Part shown: piece after piece, positions 1 through 12,546 of the stretch
Layout: each line of letters starts with the position of its first letter
Numbering within the stretch: the stretch's first letter is position 1
Assembly: GCF_027580225.2 (NCBI RefSeq)
Contig: NC_073353.2
Location: forward strand, 39,982,001 to 40,046,000
Source of the DNA: Misgurnus anguillicaudatus
Taxonomy: Eukaryota; Chordata; Actinopteri; Cypriniformes; Cobitidae
Direction: 5' to 3'
DNA: 64,000 bases
Position numbers and translations under genes: made by a program
The notes under the pieces: model-generated
What the model was told of the DNA's origin: nothing
Database searches by the model: none
Seen by the model: the letters and a program-made list of their open reading frames with translations, nothing else

Positions 1-87
1 TGATGCTTTTTAATGTTACTGTATTACACATTTTAAAGCTAAAATCATTAGTGCCGTGGTGTTTCAATGGTTTCGTGAGAATCACCC
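1..87. mobile_element. 3' end of a truncated inverted-repeat DNA element
   Basis: The first 87 bases match 63081-63159 almost base for base and end in the same 17-base terminus (TTTCGTGAGAATCACCC). The complete copy lies at 62252-63159, so this is the right end of another copy cut by the window edge. It lies in the intron before the TANK-like last exon. Confidence 0.8.
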
Positions 88-427
88 ATATAGTCTGGTT
101 ATCGTCACATTTAATTATGGGAAGCAAAACGTGATATATGAGTTTAAAAGTAAAGGCTTTTGTCACTAGCAGATTATTGAATCAATGAATATTAATGTTA
201 ATGTGATCATTTTCAGTGCATTTTGGTCCTATAGGAATGAGGTTTGTATGAATCTTACTAGACATGTAAAGCCCCTACTGCATCAAACAGCATTCATTGA
301 GCTTTATTTGTACATTTTATGGATATATTTAATCCATAAATCTCCATCAATGCATCTTTAATGCTGGATTTTCCCAAAATTATCTCATACAGAGATATTT
401 GACCTAATCTTCTTTATCTCTGTCCAG

Positions 428-592
428 CTTTTTTGGACTCCAGACCTCCCGGACGCGTCCGGCCAGGCGTCGGGGACAGACGCTCAGCAGATGAACAGCC
501 GAAAGAAGTGTGCCTTTTGTGAGGATGATGTACCCCCAAATGACATGTATAGCCACCTCAATTCACACTTCAAGAACAAAGCTGACGATTGA
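428..592 (+). CDS. tank: Last coding exon of a TANK-like gene (C-terminal C2H2 zinc finger)
   Basis: A pyrimidine-rich acceptor ending in AG (426-427) opens a frame that reads without interruption to a TGA at 590-592. The 54 encoded residues finish with a compact zinc finger: two Cys in C-A-F-C, then two His in H-L-N-S-H, followed by FKNKADD and the stop. TANK, the TRAF-interacting adaptor that regulates TBK1/IKK-epsilon signalling in the cytoplasm, ends in a short C2H2 finger of this kind, and TANK lies upstream of TBR1 in mammals in the same orientation. Identification rests on that motif and on gene order. The rest of the gene is outside the window. An ATG inside the exon (491) is in frame but is not taken as a start because the frame is open back to the splice site, which is phase 0. 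A different zinc-finger gene is possible. Confidence 0.7.
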   Translation, partial: LFWTPDLPDASGQASGTDAQQMNSRKKCAFCEDDVPPNDMYSHLNSHFKNKADD

Positions 593-1222
593 CCCGTGCG
601 GTCGAGGACTGAAACGGCCTTTATTCTTGGCTTTGTTGAGTAGCGTTCTGCCCGTCAGAACATATTTTCTCACATACTTTAGTGTTTTATTTAATTAAAA
701 AAAAAAACGTTAAATGATCATTATAGGATGGTTTATTTCTTAATTAATCTTTTTAGTAAGAGGTATTCCTATGACTGCCAGTTTACTGTACAAAAGCTTT
801 CTTTAAAGGTAATTTAATATGATATAGCGATCTAAAGGACATTTGCATCTCTGAGAAAATCATCTTTTTATACTCGTGTCATTATTTGTAATAGCGCTTT
901 GTGATGGTTTAATCTAAATTAATCTGAAGTTTAAATATCTGGCCATTCTTACCTTTAAATATAACATACAGTCTTTGCTCTGAATATCTTAAATTAAAAA
1001 AAAAACAAAACGTTAATTTTTAGAGTATTATATATTTTATCAAATGTCAAAGTATCGATGACTACAAAGTATCGATACGTACAAATATGTATCTGCCAAA
1101 CTATTTAACCATTATGAGAGTTTCGACTTTAACCACTGAACTATTGTTACCACAACTTGAATTTATGGGACGTGCGGCAGAATTTTAATTCATAGGCCCA
1201 ATGAAAGGGTCAAACCCAAGAG
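593..1222 (+). other. Probable 3' UTR of the TANK-like gene and downstream DNA
   Basis: AT-rich sequence after the stop codon. ATTAAA hexamers followed by A-runs near 694 and 993 are candidate polyadenylation signals, but no transcript end can be fixed. No other gene is visible. Confidence 0.4.
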
Positions 1223-1471
1223 CAGTGGTTCTCAAACTGGGGGCCGTGTTTTTATAAAATACATGACTTTATCATAAATTCTATGTAATTAAACCTCAGA
1301 AAAATAAGGCTACTAACCAGCAGCACTACATTGTGTAATTGAATGTTTTGTTTCATTCAAATTTTAAGTTTTAAAATATTTTATGTCATAATTTTTGTTT
1401 GGGGGGCCACAAAGCAAAGCACCGTACAACATACAGGGGGGGCGCACCCCGAGAAAGTTTGAGAACCACTG
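1223..1471. mobile_element. hAT-type non-autonomous element (MITE)
   Basis: The left end CAGTGGTTCTCAAACT is matched as an inverted complement by the right end AGTTTGAGAACCACTG. The element is 249 bases, AT-rich inside with G/C-rich flanks to the termini. CAGTG...CACTG ends are typical of hAT superfamily MITEs. Flanking 8-mers do not match, so the duplication has decayed. It belongs to the same broad family as the element at 56848-57128. Confidence 0.8.
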
Positions 1472-2520
1472 TCCTAGAAGACAATATTGTTATTGTTTAT
1501 CCAAAATCTGTTTTGTATAAAGTGCTTATTTCATTTGTAAATACCACTATTGCATCTGACTGTCAGGTGGACCCCAGTCTGTATACAAATATACAATTTT
1601 TATATGCCTATTTATCCTATTGTGATGTTGTTTGATATCTAAAGCGCTTCGAGTTTTAGTCACGGCTGTAAATTTAGTGGTCACTGGAAGTTTTTTTCCC
1701 TTGAAATGTTGTGGAAGTAATAACTCTTAATTGCTTTAATTTGATAACTTAATTTTAATTTGTACCACCTGTATGAAGAATCTGCTGAGAATGAGAAATC
1801 ATTTCTACATAATTATTTCAACGATAAACACCATCTGGTCTACGAAAGCACTCTTGCACATGTATTACAAGCTCGCTTTATAATTACACGCACAATTATC
1901 TTATGATTTTTATTGCATTATTATGTGGCCTTCTTGCCTGTCTCAGATGTGTGTTTATGGGCCCTGCGGTTCATCCAGATGAATGCACGAGCGAAAAGTA
2001 CTCGACTGGCCATCGTCTGAATTAGATGCTTAAATACCTCTAATACCACAACATTCTAGCTTGGTTTTTTTAATATTGCATTGTGTTTTCACACGCTCAT
2101 AACACATTATACCTCTTTAACTGCACAGTGCACTGTTGTACAGATGTGCTTGTGTTTTAATCCATGTCCTTGATGCTGCATTGGACTGTGGGTGTGGATA
2201 ATTAGCAGTTGCGTAAACAAACCTAGGAATTCTCACTAACTAGTGATGATGCGTTAGGCAGAAAGGGAAATGTGTGTAGTGGCAAACGTGTGTTTGCGGT
2301 GAAGACCTTATCGTGCCCCGGATTACAACATGCTAACGCGCGCGATAGATGAGCTGGTGTGAAAAAGAGGAACTACTTTATGTTGCTGTTGTTTTGTTTT
2401 TTTTGCACTTGTAGACGCTGTTTGCGCTTGGGGATGATTCACTGATCGTTTGTTAAGGAGAAAATTTACAAGATTACGTAAAGATCAGTCGTTAATACAG
2501 CACAGAATGACGGTTATCGT
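1472..2520. other. Intergenic DNA, no gene seen
   Basis: AT-rich unique-looking sequence with only short chance ORFs. Confidence 0.5.
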
Positions 2521-2988
2521 AGTGCTCGAATTGAGGGGGGGCTGGGGTGGTCCAGGCCCTCCTATAAACATTGAGGGACCCCTTATAAAGAACAAAATTA
2601 TTATTATTTTTTTTTGTGCTGCACTGCCACAAAGTGATACTGTCCATTATTTGCCAAAATTTCGCAATAAACTAATCCTGTCTGAAATAAATGTAAACTC
2701 TCACGCTGTTTTCTGGAGGATTTGACAGATTGTTCGATTTTGGATTGGGTTAGGGGCTTTTAAAAAATATCTCAAACTATTATTTCACACTAACTTGAGG
2801 GGTATAAAATGTTTAGGGTTTGAGCTAAGGGTAAATTGATGTTTCTTTGATTAAAACGTTGATACAGGAGCACATCTTACTTTGTGAAATCACTGTGACC
2901 ATATAATGACGGGGGGGGGGGGATTGGGGGGGCTTGGCCGGGGGTCTTAGCTAGGGGCCCCCATAATCTTTGATGTAATTCGAACACT
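2521..2988. mobile_element. Inverted-repeat element with G-rich termini
   Basis: The left end AGTGCTCGAATT with a following G-run is mirrored by a C/G-rich stretch and AATTCGAACACT at the right end. About 468 bases with no coding content. Probably a hAT-like MITE. No clear target duplication was found. Confidence 0.55.
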
Positions 2989-3158
2989 GGGTTGTTGCCA
3001 AATAAACAAAAGATGTTTAATTCCGCCGTAATCCAATGTAAATTATGTAACTTGGCAAATAAATAAATAAATAGAAATCAAATATTGATCTAATACATTT
3101 TTAGTATTAGTTATGTTAGAAAAAGGAAACAATAGAGGGATGAGTGAAACTACTTCAA

Positions 3159-3359
3159 GAGTTTGGTTCCAAAACGAGATAACTCAAAACATGTTTAATA
3201 TGATGTTATAATGTTTTTATTGTGTTTTATTATGCTGTACTTTTTTGTTATGAATTAAAAACAAACCAACTGCAGTTTGATTGAAATTAATTGGAATGCA
3301 CAATCAAAAAACGAGATTTTTTAAATACATCTCGTTTATCTCGTTTTGGAACCAAACTC
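3159..3359. mobile_element. Palindromic MITE, family A
   Basis: 201-base element whose ends (GAGTTTGGTTCCAAAACGAG and its complement) pair almost perfectly. The pentamer TTCAA flanks it at 3154-3158 and 3360-3364, a probable target duplication. A relative in opposite orientation lies at 15652-15893, sharing the internal CCAACTGCAGTTT segment. Confidence 0.75.
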
Positions 3360-3990
3360 TTCAATTCTGACAACAAAGCGCTTCAATTGAACAATCAAAA
3401 ATTACGTATTCCAAAATTATTATTTATTACATAAAAATATATAAAAGATATTGTAGAGTGATGGCACAGTTATGAAAAAATCATATTAATATTTTCCATA
3501 AAAATACCAAATTCACGCTAAGGTAACATGTTGCTATGCAACAAAATTGTGATGCTTCAGAATGCTGAACAGTGAATGTCGACTAGATGCACGTGTTGTT
3601 GATATTTAAGCACAACTGGTCTGATGTATATCGATACATTAGCATGCATAACCAGAACAACATTTGATAATGTATAATGTAGGCCTGAGAACTGACGTAA
3701 GAGCTACCATTGATGACATTTTCCATTTTTTTTGTAATCAAACCCATGGATTAATTAAAGCATAATTTTGCCACATTTTTGTTGCATCAAAAACAACACA
3801 ACACAACCGAGACACGTGACGAGCGCATGCTCTATTTGCAATGCTGAATATCGTATTTCGAAAGCGCGCAATGTGTTGCGCATAATACACATCCCAACTT
3901 GGATAAACAGACCGCACAAAATCTCATCTCTCACATTAAAGCATGAATTTATTCTAAAAGGCAGAAGATATGAACTCCTCTCTCCCTAAT

Positions 3991-3992
<2 letters not shown>
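3360..3992. other. Intergenic DNA, no gene seen
   Basis: AT-rich, no recognisable coding or repeat content beyond short A/T runs. Confidence 0.4.

Positions 3993-4047
<55 letters not shown>
3993..4047. repeat. (CT)n microsatellite
   Basis: About 27 CT units in a row. It creates artificial Ser-Leu / Arg-Glu open frames on both strands. Confidence 0.95.
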
Positions 4048-4049
<2 letters not shown>

Positions 4050-4668
4050 AGTCGTGGGCAGATGCTTGTACATAATTACGTTGTCAGTGCTCGTTATTTG
4101 GAAGAGGAAAGCTGTACTGACAGTTTCTGGGTCCATGTGTTTTTTTGTCCTTGCTGTTGACTCATTTTTTGACAGTATAATGCAGACAGTGCAAGACAGA
4201 TATACCCTATAGTCGATTATTCAAAAGATCTATAGATTCCATTCATCCATTATCCGCAGTAAAGCATTCATCTGTTCCATCACTTTGTTGCTGTATTATA
4301 CACGCCGTATTTTGAATTAAAGTATGTGGCAGGCACCAAAAAAAGAGGAGGAAGAGGAGGGTTATGGATTGAGAGGGAGAAGCAGCAGGCTGATTACGAG
4401 GTGTCAAAATTGCCAGGAGAAAAAAGGTGAAAGCAATCAGGGGTGAGAAGAGTGCAGCATTCGTGAGGGGCAACTAATTATCCAATTCATTTGTGGAGTG
4501 CTGCATTTGAGACTGAACGCTGACAGATTGGTGCGGAGGATAGGGGAGGTGTTAGAACAATGGAACCCGGCTCACCCTCATTATTGCCGCATGATAATCA
4601 GCCGCTCCGCGCCGCCGCCACCGCCGCTGCTTCTGCACAGTGCAGAAAAACAGCACCAGCTTCATTCC

Positions 4669-4673
<5 letters not shown>

Positions 4674-4721
<48 letters not shown>
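4674..4721. repeat. (GA)n microsatellite
   Basis: About 24 GA units, preceded by a short CCG/CCT-rich patch (4606-4632). Confidence 0.95.
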
Positions 4722-4723
<2 letters not shown>

Positions 4724-5207
4724 CTCACATAACTGTGTTGGCTCAAGTTCCACCAACGTATGGACGAGCCAAAAGGTTCCTTCCAGTAGCCTACAAATAG
4801 TTAAATTTCTAAAATCACATAAAAATTTACTCAATCTAATTTAAATAAATTCTGTATCTGTATACTGCCTAATATCATTACAAGAATAGTCCCATATGTG
4901 CAGCTATATGTACTAATTTATTTTTGTAATAGTATAAAATATGTATGTGTGTGTGTGTTTGTGTGTGGAGTCAGGTTGAAAATGTAGAACACTAATTTAT
5001 TTAATTAATTTCGATGCTAGCTTAAAACGAGGACACGGATAATGACATTAAATTAGCATCATTTGAAACATCTGTTGCTATTTCATTTGTGTCTAATCTT
5101 TCCTCTATTAATGTTTCCTTATGTCCTAACAGCGCTAATGTGAATTACCTGCAAAATTTTTCCTTTTTTTTTCTTGGCTTAAGCTACTATTTCTAGGATA
5201 TATACCC

Positions 5208-5250
5208 AATATAATAATAATAATAATAATAATAATAGTGATAATAATAA
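5208..5250. repeat. (AAT)n microsatellite
   Basis: Around 13 AAT units with one interruption. Confidence 0.85.
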
Positions 5251-8240
5251 ATTTGTTCTTGAATGTAGGCCTGATTCCAAAACGTCAAATAATTTTCCAA
5301 ATGTCACGTATTAAATAAATCTCATTTAATTTTATATTTCACTTTCGATTTATTTTCAATACAATTATAAGCTTTCGATTAAAATTATTATTTTTTTAAT
5401 TGCTTAGAAAAAATCTCTCCAAAATACCAAAACGTATAGGCTGTACAAACGGATTATTGGTTTTCTGTGTCTTTACAGTTTGGGAAGCTGAGAAAAATAA
5501 TTAAAAGAAATGAAACTAAAGTAAAATATGCAACAGTGTGCCTGTATAAACAGTTCATTATATCGAAATCATTGTGACATCACAGAGCGAGTTGATAAAT
5601 TCGATGTTTAAGTTATGACGTAATTAATCCAATACTGCAAAACAAAACAATCTCGGAATAATCTGTTACATTTTGTGTATATATATATTTTTCATTTCTT
5701 CAATAAAACCCTGACAGCAGTATTTCATGTAAAAAGATCACTAATTCCACCTCGTTTACACTCGTTCCCATTAACAAAACGAAACCGAAAACTAATATCG
5801 AATTATTTCTTTTTGAACAGCCAAATCCGCACAAGCTGAGTGTAATTCAGTGTCTGCACTGCGAGACTAATGCCAAATAACAGTCTGGGAGAAGAGAGGG
5901 GGGAAAGATGTCGGAATTAATATGTAGTGTTAATTAACAGGAAGTCTGAGTCTCAGCATCACTGCTGACAAAGTTTGATCAGAGGAAGTTTATTCCCACA
6001 GTATTATACACACTGTTTGTAATGACTCTACTGTTGTTAGAACCCACCTCCTGATGCAAACATCTGACAAAAGAGGATACATTAGTGTCTGACTAATGCT
6101 AAGTTGTATCTGGGGGCAGGTTAAATAAGCTAGTCCTATGCGTTTGCCTTTTAACTTATAGGCACAATTTTGAGATAAATAATGCATGCATGGTATTCTC
6201 GTTATTGAGAAATTTTCGATTTTTTAAATAAAAGTTTCCTTTAATTCCTTCATGCACCTATGAGAAATTCGTACTGTAAGTAGAGTTGTGCAAACAGAGA
6301 TCTTAGCAGGTGTTGGAGGTCATCTGGCCGTCAGTTTATAGCCGCGCGATGGCTTGATGGCCATCTCTCCATATCAAAGTCAAGTCTGCAATCAACAACT
6401 TCTTAAAGGAACACATATGTGAATAGATGGGACGCAGACCAAATGTAAGGGCAGGAGAAAATAAAGCCACCCCGCAGTTTACATGTTACCAACAAACAAC
6501 GCAACGGTCCATCTCGGTTCAGAATGCAACGCGATTCTTCCTGCGAAATGTGTTGAAGCGAAAGGCGGCCTTGCGCAGGTCTCTGAGCAGTCCTGCCTGC
6601 GTCTTGTGTTTGTTTCTATGCCGGTTTGCGAGCCCCCCGATTCTGGAGCACAGATTTGGCAGTCACAGCAAGTGATGACAGAGGCATTGGTGAGATCGCA
6701 CCCAGAACCCCAGAGGACGCCACCGTTTCTAAGGAAGCAGCAGATAGGAAGGCCTTAGGCTGGGCATTGCTTCAGATAGCGTACTACTCGATATGTTGCT
6801 TGTTAAAGTCAGCACTTTAATGTTTTTGTGTTTTAATGTGTTTGAAGAAACTCAAATACTGATAAAATAAATGACTTTAGATAAAAGTGGCGGCCAAATG
6901 CGTAATGATTTGTCTTAAATGTGTCCACAAACGTCTTTTGAATACGGATTTCAGTTTAGAACATATATAGCATTTTAGATCCATGTTTTTTCATAATTAA
7001 ATTTCTACCTAGGTGTATATGACATTGTAAAAAGACAAATATTCGGTGTATTTTAATTGATATGGACAAAACCGACACCGATAATAACTATAAAGAATTG
7101 AACAAAATACAAAAAAATTTGCACACCGCACACTCTTAAAAATAAAATAAAAATGTGCTAGAAAAGGTTCTTAAAAGTACAATTTTTTCATTTTAAAGAA
7201 TCATACCATGGCAAAGAACAGTTTTTGTGAAACAGGAAGGTTCATGATGTTAAAGGTTCAAGCCCCTTTATTTTACTTTATTTGTGCACGGCGCAGTATT
7301 TTATTTTAGTTTCCCATCCACTTTGATTTTTTTTGTTCTGAATTTTGTAACAGTTTGTGATTATGATATCACTGACCTTTCAGATGCAATACTTGCATGG
7401 AAAAAATGTAACTAATTCGTATAAAGTAAATTAGCAGTCCTGCTCTGTTGTATGTTGAAGTGATATACGGGAATTTTCTATTTGCTTAGATGCAGGGATG
7501 GCTAAAGAAGGAGATGGGAGAGGATTTAATGCACTGCAAGGGTTAAGACAGCATGAGAGAATCCATTCTCGGTTTAATGACCTGAGGCTGGCTGGGCGAG
7601 GACGGCAGGGAACGCGCTCTTGACTTGTACCGAATTTGCCAATTAACACCTCGGATAACAGGCAGCCTCGGAACATCAGGCGCGTTGGGAGGAGAGACTC
7701 ACATGCACTTTGTTTTCCATTCTTGGCCTGTTTCCTATAGCTGGGAGACGTGTGCGTTTTACCATCTTAAGGATTTGGAGACTGGTTGGTTCGTTCATTC
7801 ATATGGGCACACAGTGAACATAATGAACCAGTGATGAGAATGGAAAACAATTGTAATATATGACTGCGTAAAAGAAATGTGTTTAGAAATATTGGCTTTC
7901 ACCATATATTCATATTTAAGATAGATGGCGCGTTCATCTTATTCTTTTTTCTCTCTCAATTTCACCGTACCGATAGCGTTTGCTATTTTCACACCAGCCC
8001 ATATGGCCGCTTGCAGCCTCAATTAGATCCACAACTCTAGTTTCCAAGACACTCTCGTCTCCGTCTCTCTATCTCCCTCTCTCTTGCTTGGCTTCCGCTC
8101 CCTCTTTCTCTCTTTTGTTGCTCCTATTGAACAAATGAAGACTAACAGACTGATATCGTCTTGATCACAAAGTTAATTATTCAGAAATCTAGATCTTGAC
8201 TCCGCTCTCCTTGGTTGAAGCACCCACTCCTCTCAAGCCT
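5251..8240. other. Intergenic DNA, with a GC-richer block at 6290-6780
   Basis: Mostly AT-rich non-coding sequence. Between about 6290 and 6780 base composition rises and two overlapping + frames (6427-6675 and 6483-6758) stay open, but neither protein resembles a known family and no splice structure is evident. A second block at 7440-7840 looks similar. These are candidate conserved non-coding elements or non-coding transcripts. Confidence 0.3.
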
Positions 8241-9030
8241 ATTATTTTCTCACATGTTTATCAGACGACTAAACAACACCTTGGGCGGGTGTGAATTTTC
8301 AAGCCCCCAGTGAAATTCTCACCGGGCACCGGCTCTGTTTTTCCTCCGAGTCCATTTACAGGTAAGAGAGAGAGAGAGAGAGGCTCCGCCGCCGGGTCCT
8401 AATGAGTCAGGTGGATGGAGGGCCACCTGAAAACACCTTACTTTCGGCCCGCGTCCTCGCATCAAGCGCGCGAAACAGTGCGTAATTGAATACGCGCACG
8501 CGGTTACCGCCGCCACGCACCGTTTCACCGTTGAGCACGTGGTTTCTCAATTCATTAGCAGCTATTTTAACGGAATGTGATCATCATAGGAAAGATACAT
8601 AATTGATAGAGGTTCACACCGCAGCCAAAGGTGATGTAATCTGTTTAACAGTGTTCGCAAATTTGTGCCGTACTTTTGCTAAGATAACACATCGAGGTGC
8701 GAGTTGGGTTCGGATATGAGGGAGCGTAGGCCTCGTGGTTTAACACGTCGTTGAAAGCGCCGCATCGTGCACCGTGCGCGCGTCGGTGGCCTCGCCGTGG
8801 ACCCTCCGCGCGCTCCTGTTTACTCGCGCGGACGCGGCGCTAGTTCGGCTCACCTCTGAGGTCGATGAGACGGGCCGAGAGAATGTGATCCGTGCTATGG
8901 AGGTCCACACACCCGCATTCATTTATTTATGCAGTGTGAAGAAACCATCTGGCCGTGGAGAAGTGAAGAGTGGATGTAATCTGGCAGTCGCCGGAGTCTA
9001 TGACTGGCACCTCCTGCAATATTAGTGGAA
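8241..9030. promoter_or_regulatory. Candidate regulatory block upstream of tbr1
   Basis: Complex, GC-richer sequence with few repeats apart from a short GA run (8366-8382). It contains T-box-like cores GGGTGTGAA (8286) and, on the other strand, TTCACACC (8613). Short ORFs on both strands are not convincing genes. Assignment as a distal enhancer region is inference from composition and context. Confidence 0.25.
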
Positions 9031-10730
9031 ATCATTAATGCTCCTTCAAGGAGAAGAACCCCTTCAATTTCTTGAAAGTCTCCCAAACTCGAATTCATTC
9101 ACATTCAGAAAAATTAGCAGTCTGGTTAAATTTACTCTTAGTGACTCAGTAAGCTGTACGCTTGTCTTTCTCCTTGTGTTTGTTTTCTGTGAATGCAGGC
9201 ATGGCTGAAGAAAGCGTTAGGCCTGATTTACACAACATAGGTCCGCTCTTAAAATTAAAAAGTTGGTAAATAGGGTTCTTTTCTTATAAGAAACATTATT
9301 GGTTCTCCAAAGACCCTTTTAATTAAAGGTTCCTAAAATAACAATTTCTTTCTTACCCTTATTATAGCATTCAGAACCTTTAACTATAGTTAAAGGTTCT
9401 GAATCGACTTCAGCTCGACTAAAGACGTTGTTTTAAAGATTGATTGCTCCATAATACAAAAATTCTTGTTGTTTTAATAAGCAAGTTTCATTAAGTGCTA
9501 AAATAGGATCCAGCCACTGACACATAAACTAACAGGTGAACTCTCTGGGTGCTTAGTGATACACAGTGGCTGGTGAGTTGTAAAATCAGTTGTTATTTAT
9601 AATATCTAGTGTAGTTATATAAAAAATGTGTTTTGAAAGCAACCAGTTTTTAAAACACAGATGCATTGATTATACCGTATGTACCAAATTTATTTGATGT
9701 TTTCTTAAGGGTTTTAATTTAGTGCAAAACAAATTTGCTGTCTACTCTGCTAACACACGGCTCTGTCTGGGGATGTGCTTGTGCAAATCTCTGCTGGCTT
9801 TACTGCGACAACAACCTGTAAAGTGCTCCCACAACCCTAATCTGCCCGTCAGGGAGCCCACACCTTTTGAACACAGCCGGGCCGCTTCTGTTGTTTTCCA
9901 CCGAGTCCTGCATTCATTGTGTTGTGTTTGCATCCTGTAGGTCACGATCAATTCATCACACCATCACAAAAGGTGTGCAAAATACATATGCAAGGCGAAA
10001 AAGGAGTTGTGGTGGCTTCACTGGCCTCTTTAAGTGAACCAACCTTTGCATTTAAAGCTGAGAAGTAGGTGTGAAAATGAATAAGAATTCTTGTCTATTT
10101 TCTTATCCTAAAGTTATTTTTAAAGATATTTTATTTGTGTTCCTGTAACCCGAGTGCTATGTATGTTTGCATTGTAAAGCAAAAAAATATGCGAATGCAA
10201 GTGATACTAGCTGCGGTCGACCTGTGATTCACAAGACCATGTTTATGACATTAGTATAAGCTCTTTCTCAATGATTTTTCTTTCAGTTCAACTACTGTCA
10301 CAATTTTGCCTGCAAATATTGAACGAGCATTGTTACATAAATGCATATCAAATGCATAAATGTAATACAATGCAAAATAATATGTTTGGTCTACTTTATA
10401 TTTTTCGGTCAAGATTAGCTTGACAGCAAACAGACGCTGGACAGCTATCAAACACGGCTTATGTTAGAGCCATCCAGAAATCTCAGTTCCTCAGCCATGA
10501 TGGCAGAAAAAGAGAAAAAAAGAGAGAGATGTGTGCTGGCAGGCTCTTCCATCTACATTACTAAATAATACACTGTCTCTCTACAGGGACAAATAAAAAC
10601 CTCAATGCTGAATATTTCAGCAATGGCTTGGATTTCATGTGTAGGCCTGACAATATTGATAGAGAAGCCAAAAAGATGCTTTACCCAAAGCCAATGACAT
10701 GAGACTTGTTAAGTAGCCTCAGTTTTACTA
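9031..10730. other. Intergenic DNA with one candidate conserved block (9720-10080)
   Basis: 9720-10080 is complex sequence with two T-box half-site-like motifs, AGGTGTGCAA (9971) and AGGTGTGAAA (10067). A short hairpin GAACCTTTAACTATAGTTAAAGGTTC-type palindrome lies at 9377-9402, inside a small repeat with 'AAAGGTTC' motifs that also occurs near 7140-7260. No gene is seen. Confidence 0.35.
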
Positions 10731-10732
10731 CA

Positions 10733-10850
10733 TTTACATTTATGCATTTGGCAGACGCTTTTATCCAAACAACTTAGTTTCTTCAACAGCAACCTTTGCA
10801 CTGCTTATGCAACGCTTTACCAAATGAGCTGCAGGAACTCAGGATTAGTA
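10733..10850. repeat. Dispersed fish repeat fragment
   Basis: Carries the core TTGGCAGACGCTTTTATCC, a sequence very common in fish genomes. A second fragment with the same core is at 24069-24125. The family (SINE or other) cannot be fixed from here. Confidence 0.6.
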
Positions 10851-11225
10851 TTTATTACTAACTTACCTATGCAATGAATTCAGCCTAAACCCATGAGTTA
10901 ATCTGAACTTTGTTTTGTAGATGGTGAAGATAAATAGGTGCTAACTTCAACTGATTGGTTCATAATCAGTGGCCGGTGGCATAAACTCTTTAGAGTAGTT
11001 TTAAAAGTTAGTCATCAGTTTGTTTTCTTCAAAACTGACCATAATCTCATTTCAATCTAAAAAGCAATACTGATTAGCCCTAACTAATTGCTAGTTGGTC
11101 AAACTAGTCCTTAAGACACAGGCTATGTTTATGCAACTGTCCCCAGATCTGATATTTGGATACACTTTGTATTAAAGTAAATGCGTTATATCACAAACTT
11201 TGTTTATCTCTCACTGTTTGATTTA

Positions 11226-11656
11226 TGAATGGCGGCGGTGACTTCTTTATTCGAGGGCGCTTGATGCGAAGTTTGTCACAACATGTATGTAGCCCATCAT
11301 GTGTGTGGCTTGTAATTTCAAAATGTGTGTTCTGCGCTTCGAGTTATCCTGTGTGCATCCCGTGTTTCGTCAAAATAAGTGCCTGCTGCAGACGCGTTTA
11401 AAGGGTTTATGATAAAAGAGACGCTCACGTTTGCTAGATACTTGCATAATCTCATGTGTAATCAGAGTTTACTGTTAAGGCAAGTGTCTTGCTTGTATTT
11501 GGTGAACATGAGCGTCTCTTTTATCATAAATGTTTTTGGTGTGCAGCAGGCACTTATTTTGATAAAACACGTAATGCACATGGTTCACATGACACTCCAA
11601 ACACTTATTTTGAATTTGCGCCCCTCGGATAAGCAGTCACGAGTTTTTGATCGATG
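11226..11656. mobile_element. Foldback repeat, copy 1
   Basis: About 430 bases, closely matching 16897-17355 in the same orientation. The centre folds back on itself: AAGTGCCTGCTGCAGACGCG with TTATGATAAAAGAGACGCTC on one arm, and GAGCGTCTCTTTTATCATAA with GCAGCAGGCACTTATTTTGA on the other. The ORF at 11379-11732 lies within this repeat and is not a gene. Confidence 0.75.
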
Positions 11657-12540
11657 CACCTCATGTGGACAAAGTTTTGATGCACGGGGAGTTCCTGGCG
11701 AACACAGGATATATTTTAACATAAAGCGCTAAAGCATTACAAATAACATCAAATATAACATAAGTTTTAGCTTGAGAAAGAGAGAATCAAACTTTGACTC
11801 CAGTGTTTTTGATGCATTTCAAAATCTCAATTTTTCCTACTAATCTACAATTCCTGCTTAGATTGGCTTACTAGTAATATTAATTTCTTTATTTTAGTGG
11901 TGTATTGAGGTTAAACCGTATCGGATGATCTGTGAGAATACCATTCAGCAGTGACATCTGTCACACACTCGGTGATCTCACTGAGAGGTTATCGATCGAT
12001 CTCCTCTGTCATGGCACCTCTGCGTTATGGAGATAACTCGTTGTGTTGAGATGAATGTTGCCACTATGATATATATGTCACCTGTATCTCCAGCTGCAGG
12101 TGGCCTGAGGCCTGATTGCAGAACCTGGCGGTGAACATCAAGTTTTTGAGGACGTTTTCACGCTTGATTCGATTGCTTGATCCAAACCCAAGTCTGATTC
12201 CACTTTTCACCGCTCGCTTTCTTTCATCATTGCAATATTTCGGCCCAAACTATTGTGTTGTTGATGTTACTTGTTTATCGGTGTAGCTAGTAACTCCTCA
12301 GAAAAGGGTCACATCTTTTTCTAGGGAACTTTATTTGTCAAACCAAAACCACTTTTTTCCAGTTCTTGATTCTGATTGGTCAATAGCTGTGGTTTATTTA
12401 GTATAAAACACATCTAAAACCGCTGCAGTCAATGAGTATGTATATCACTGCGCAGCACACATGTGAAACATTTAGTCAAGTATGGGTTTTTGTGATTTTA
12501 CAGCTGTGCTGTATCGTGAATAAGTCACAGCTAAAGGGGT
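11657..12540. other. Intergenic DNA, no gene seen
   Basis: No coding content recognised. A complex block at 11930-12240 might be conserved but nothing specific supports that. Confidence 0.35.
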
Positions 12541-12546
12541 TGCATT

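Noticed and set aside
3954..4844. ORFs containing long Ser-Leu or Arg-Glu runs
   Set aside because: Translations of CT/GA microsatellites. The same applies at 38614-38917 and 50389-50703.
11379..11732. 117-codon ORF
   Set aside because: Lies inside the foldback repeat. The second copy does not keep the frame.
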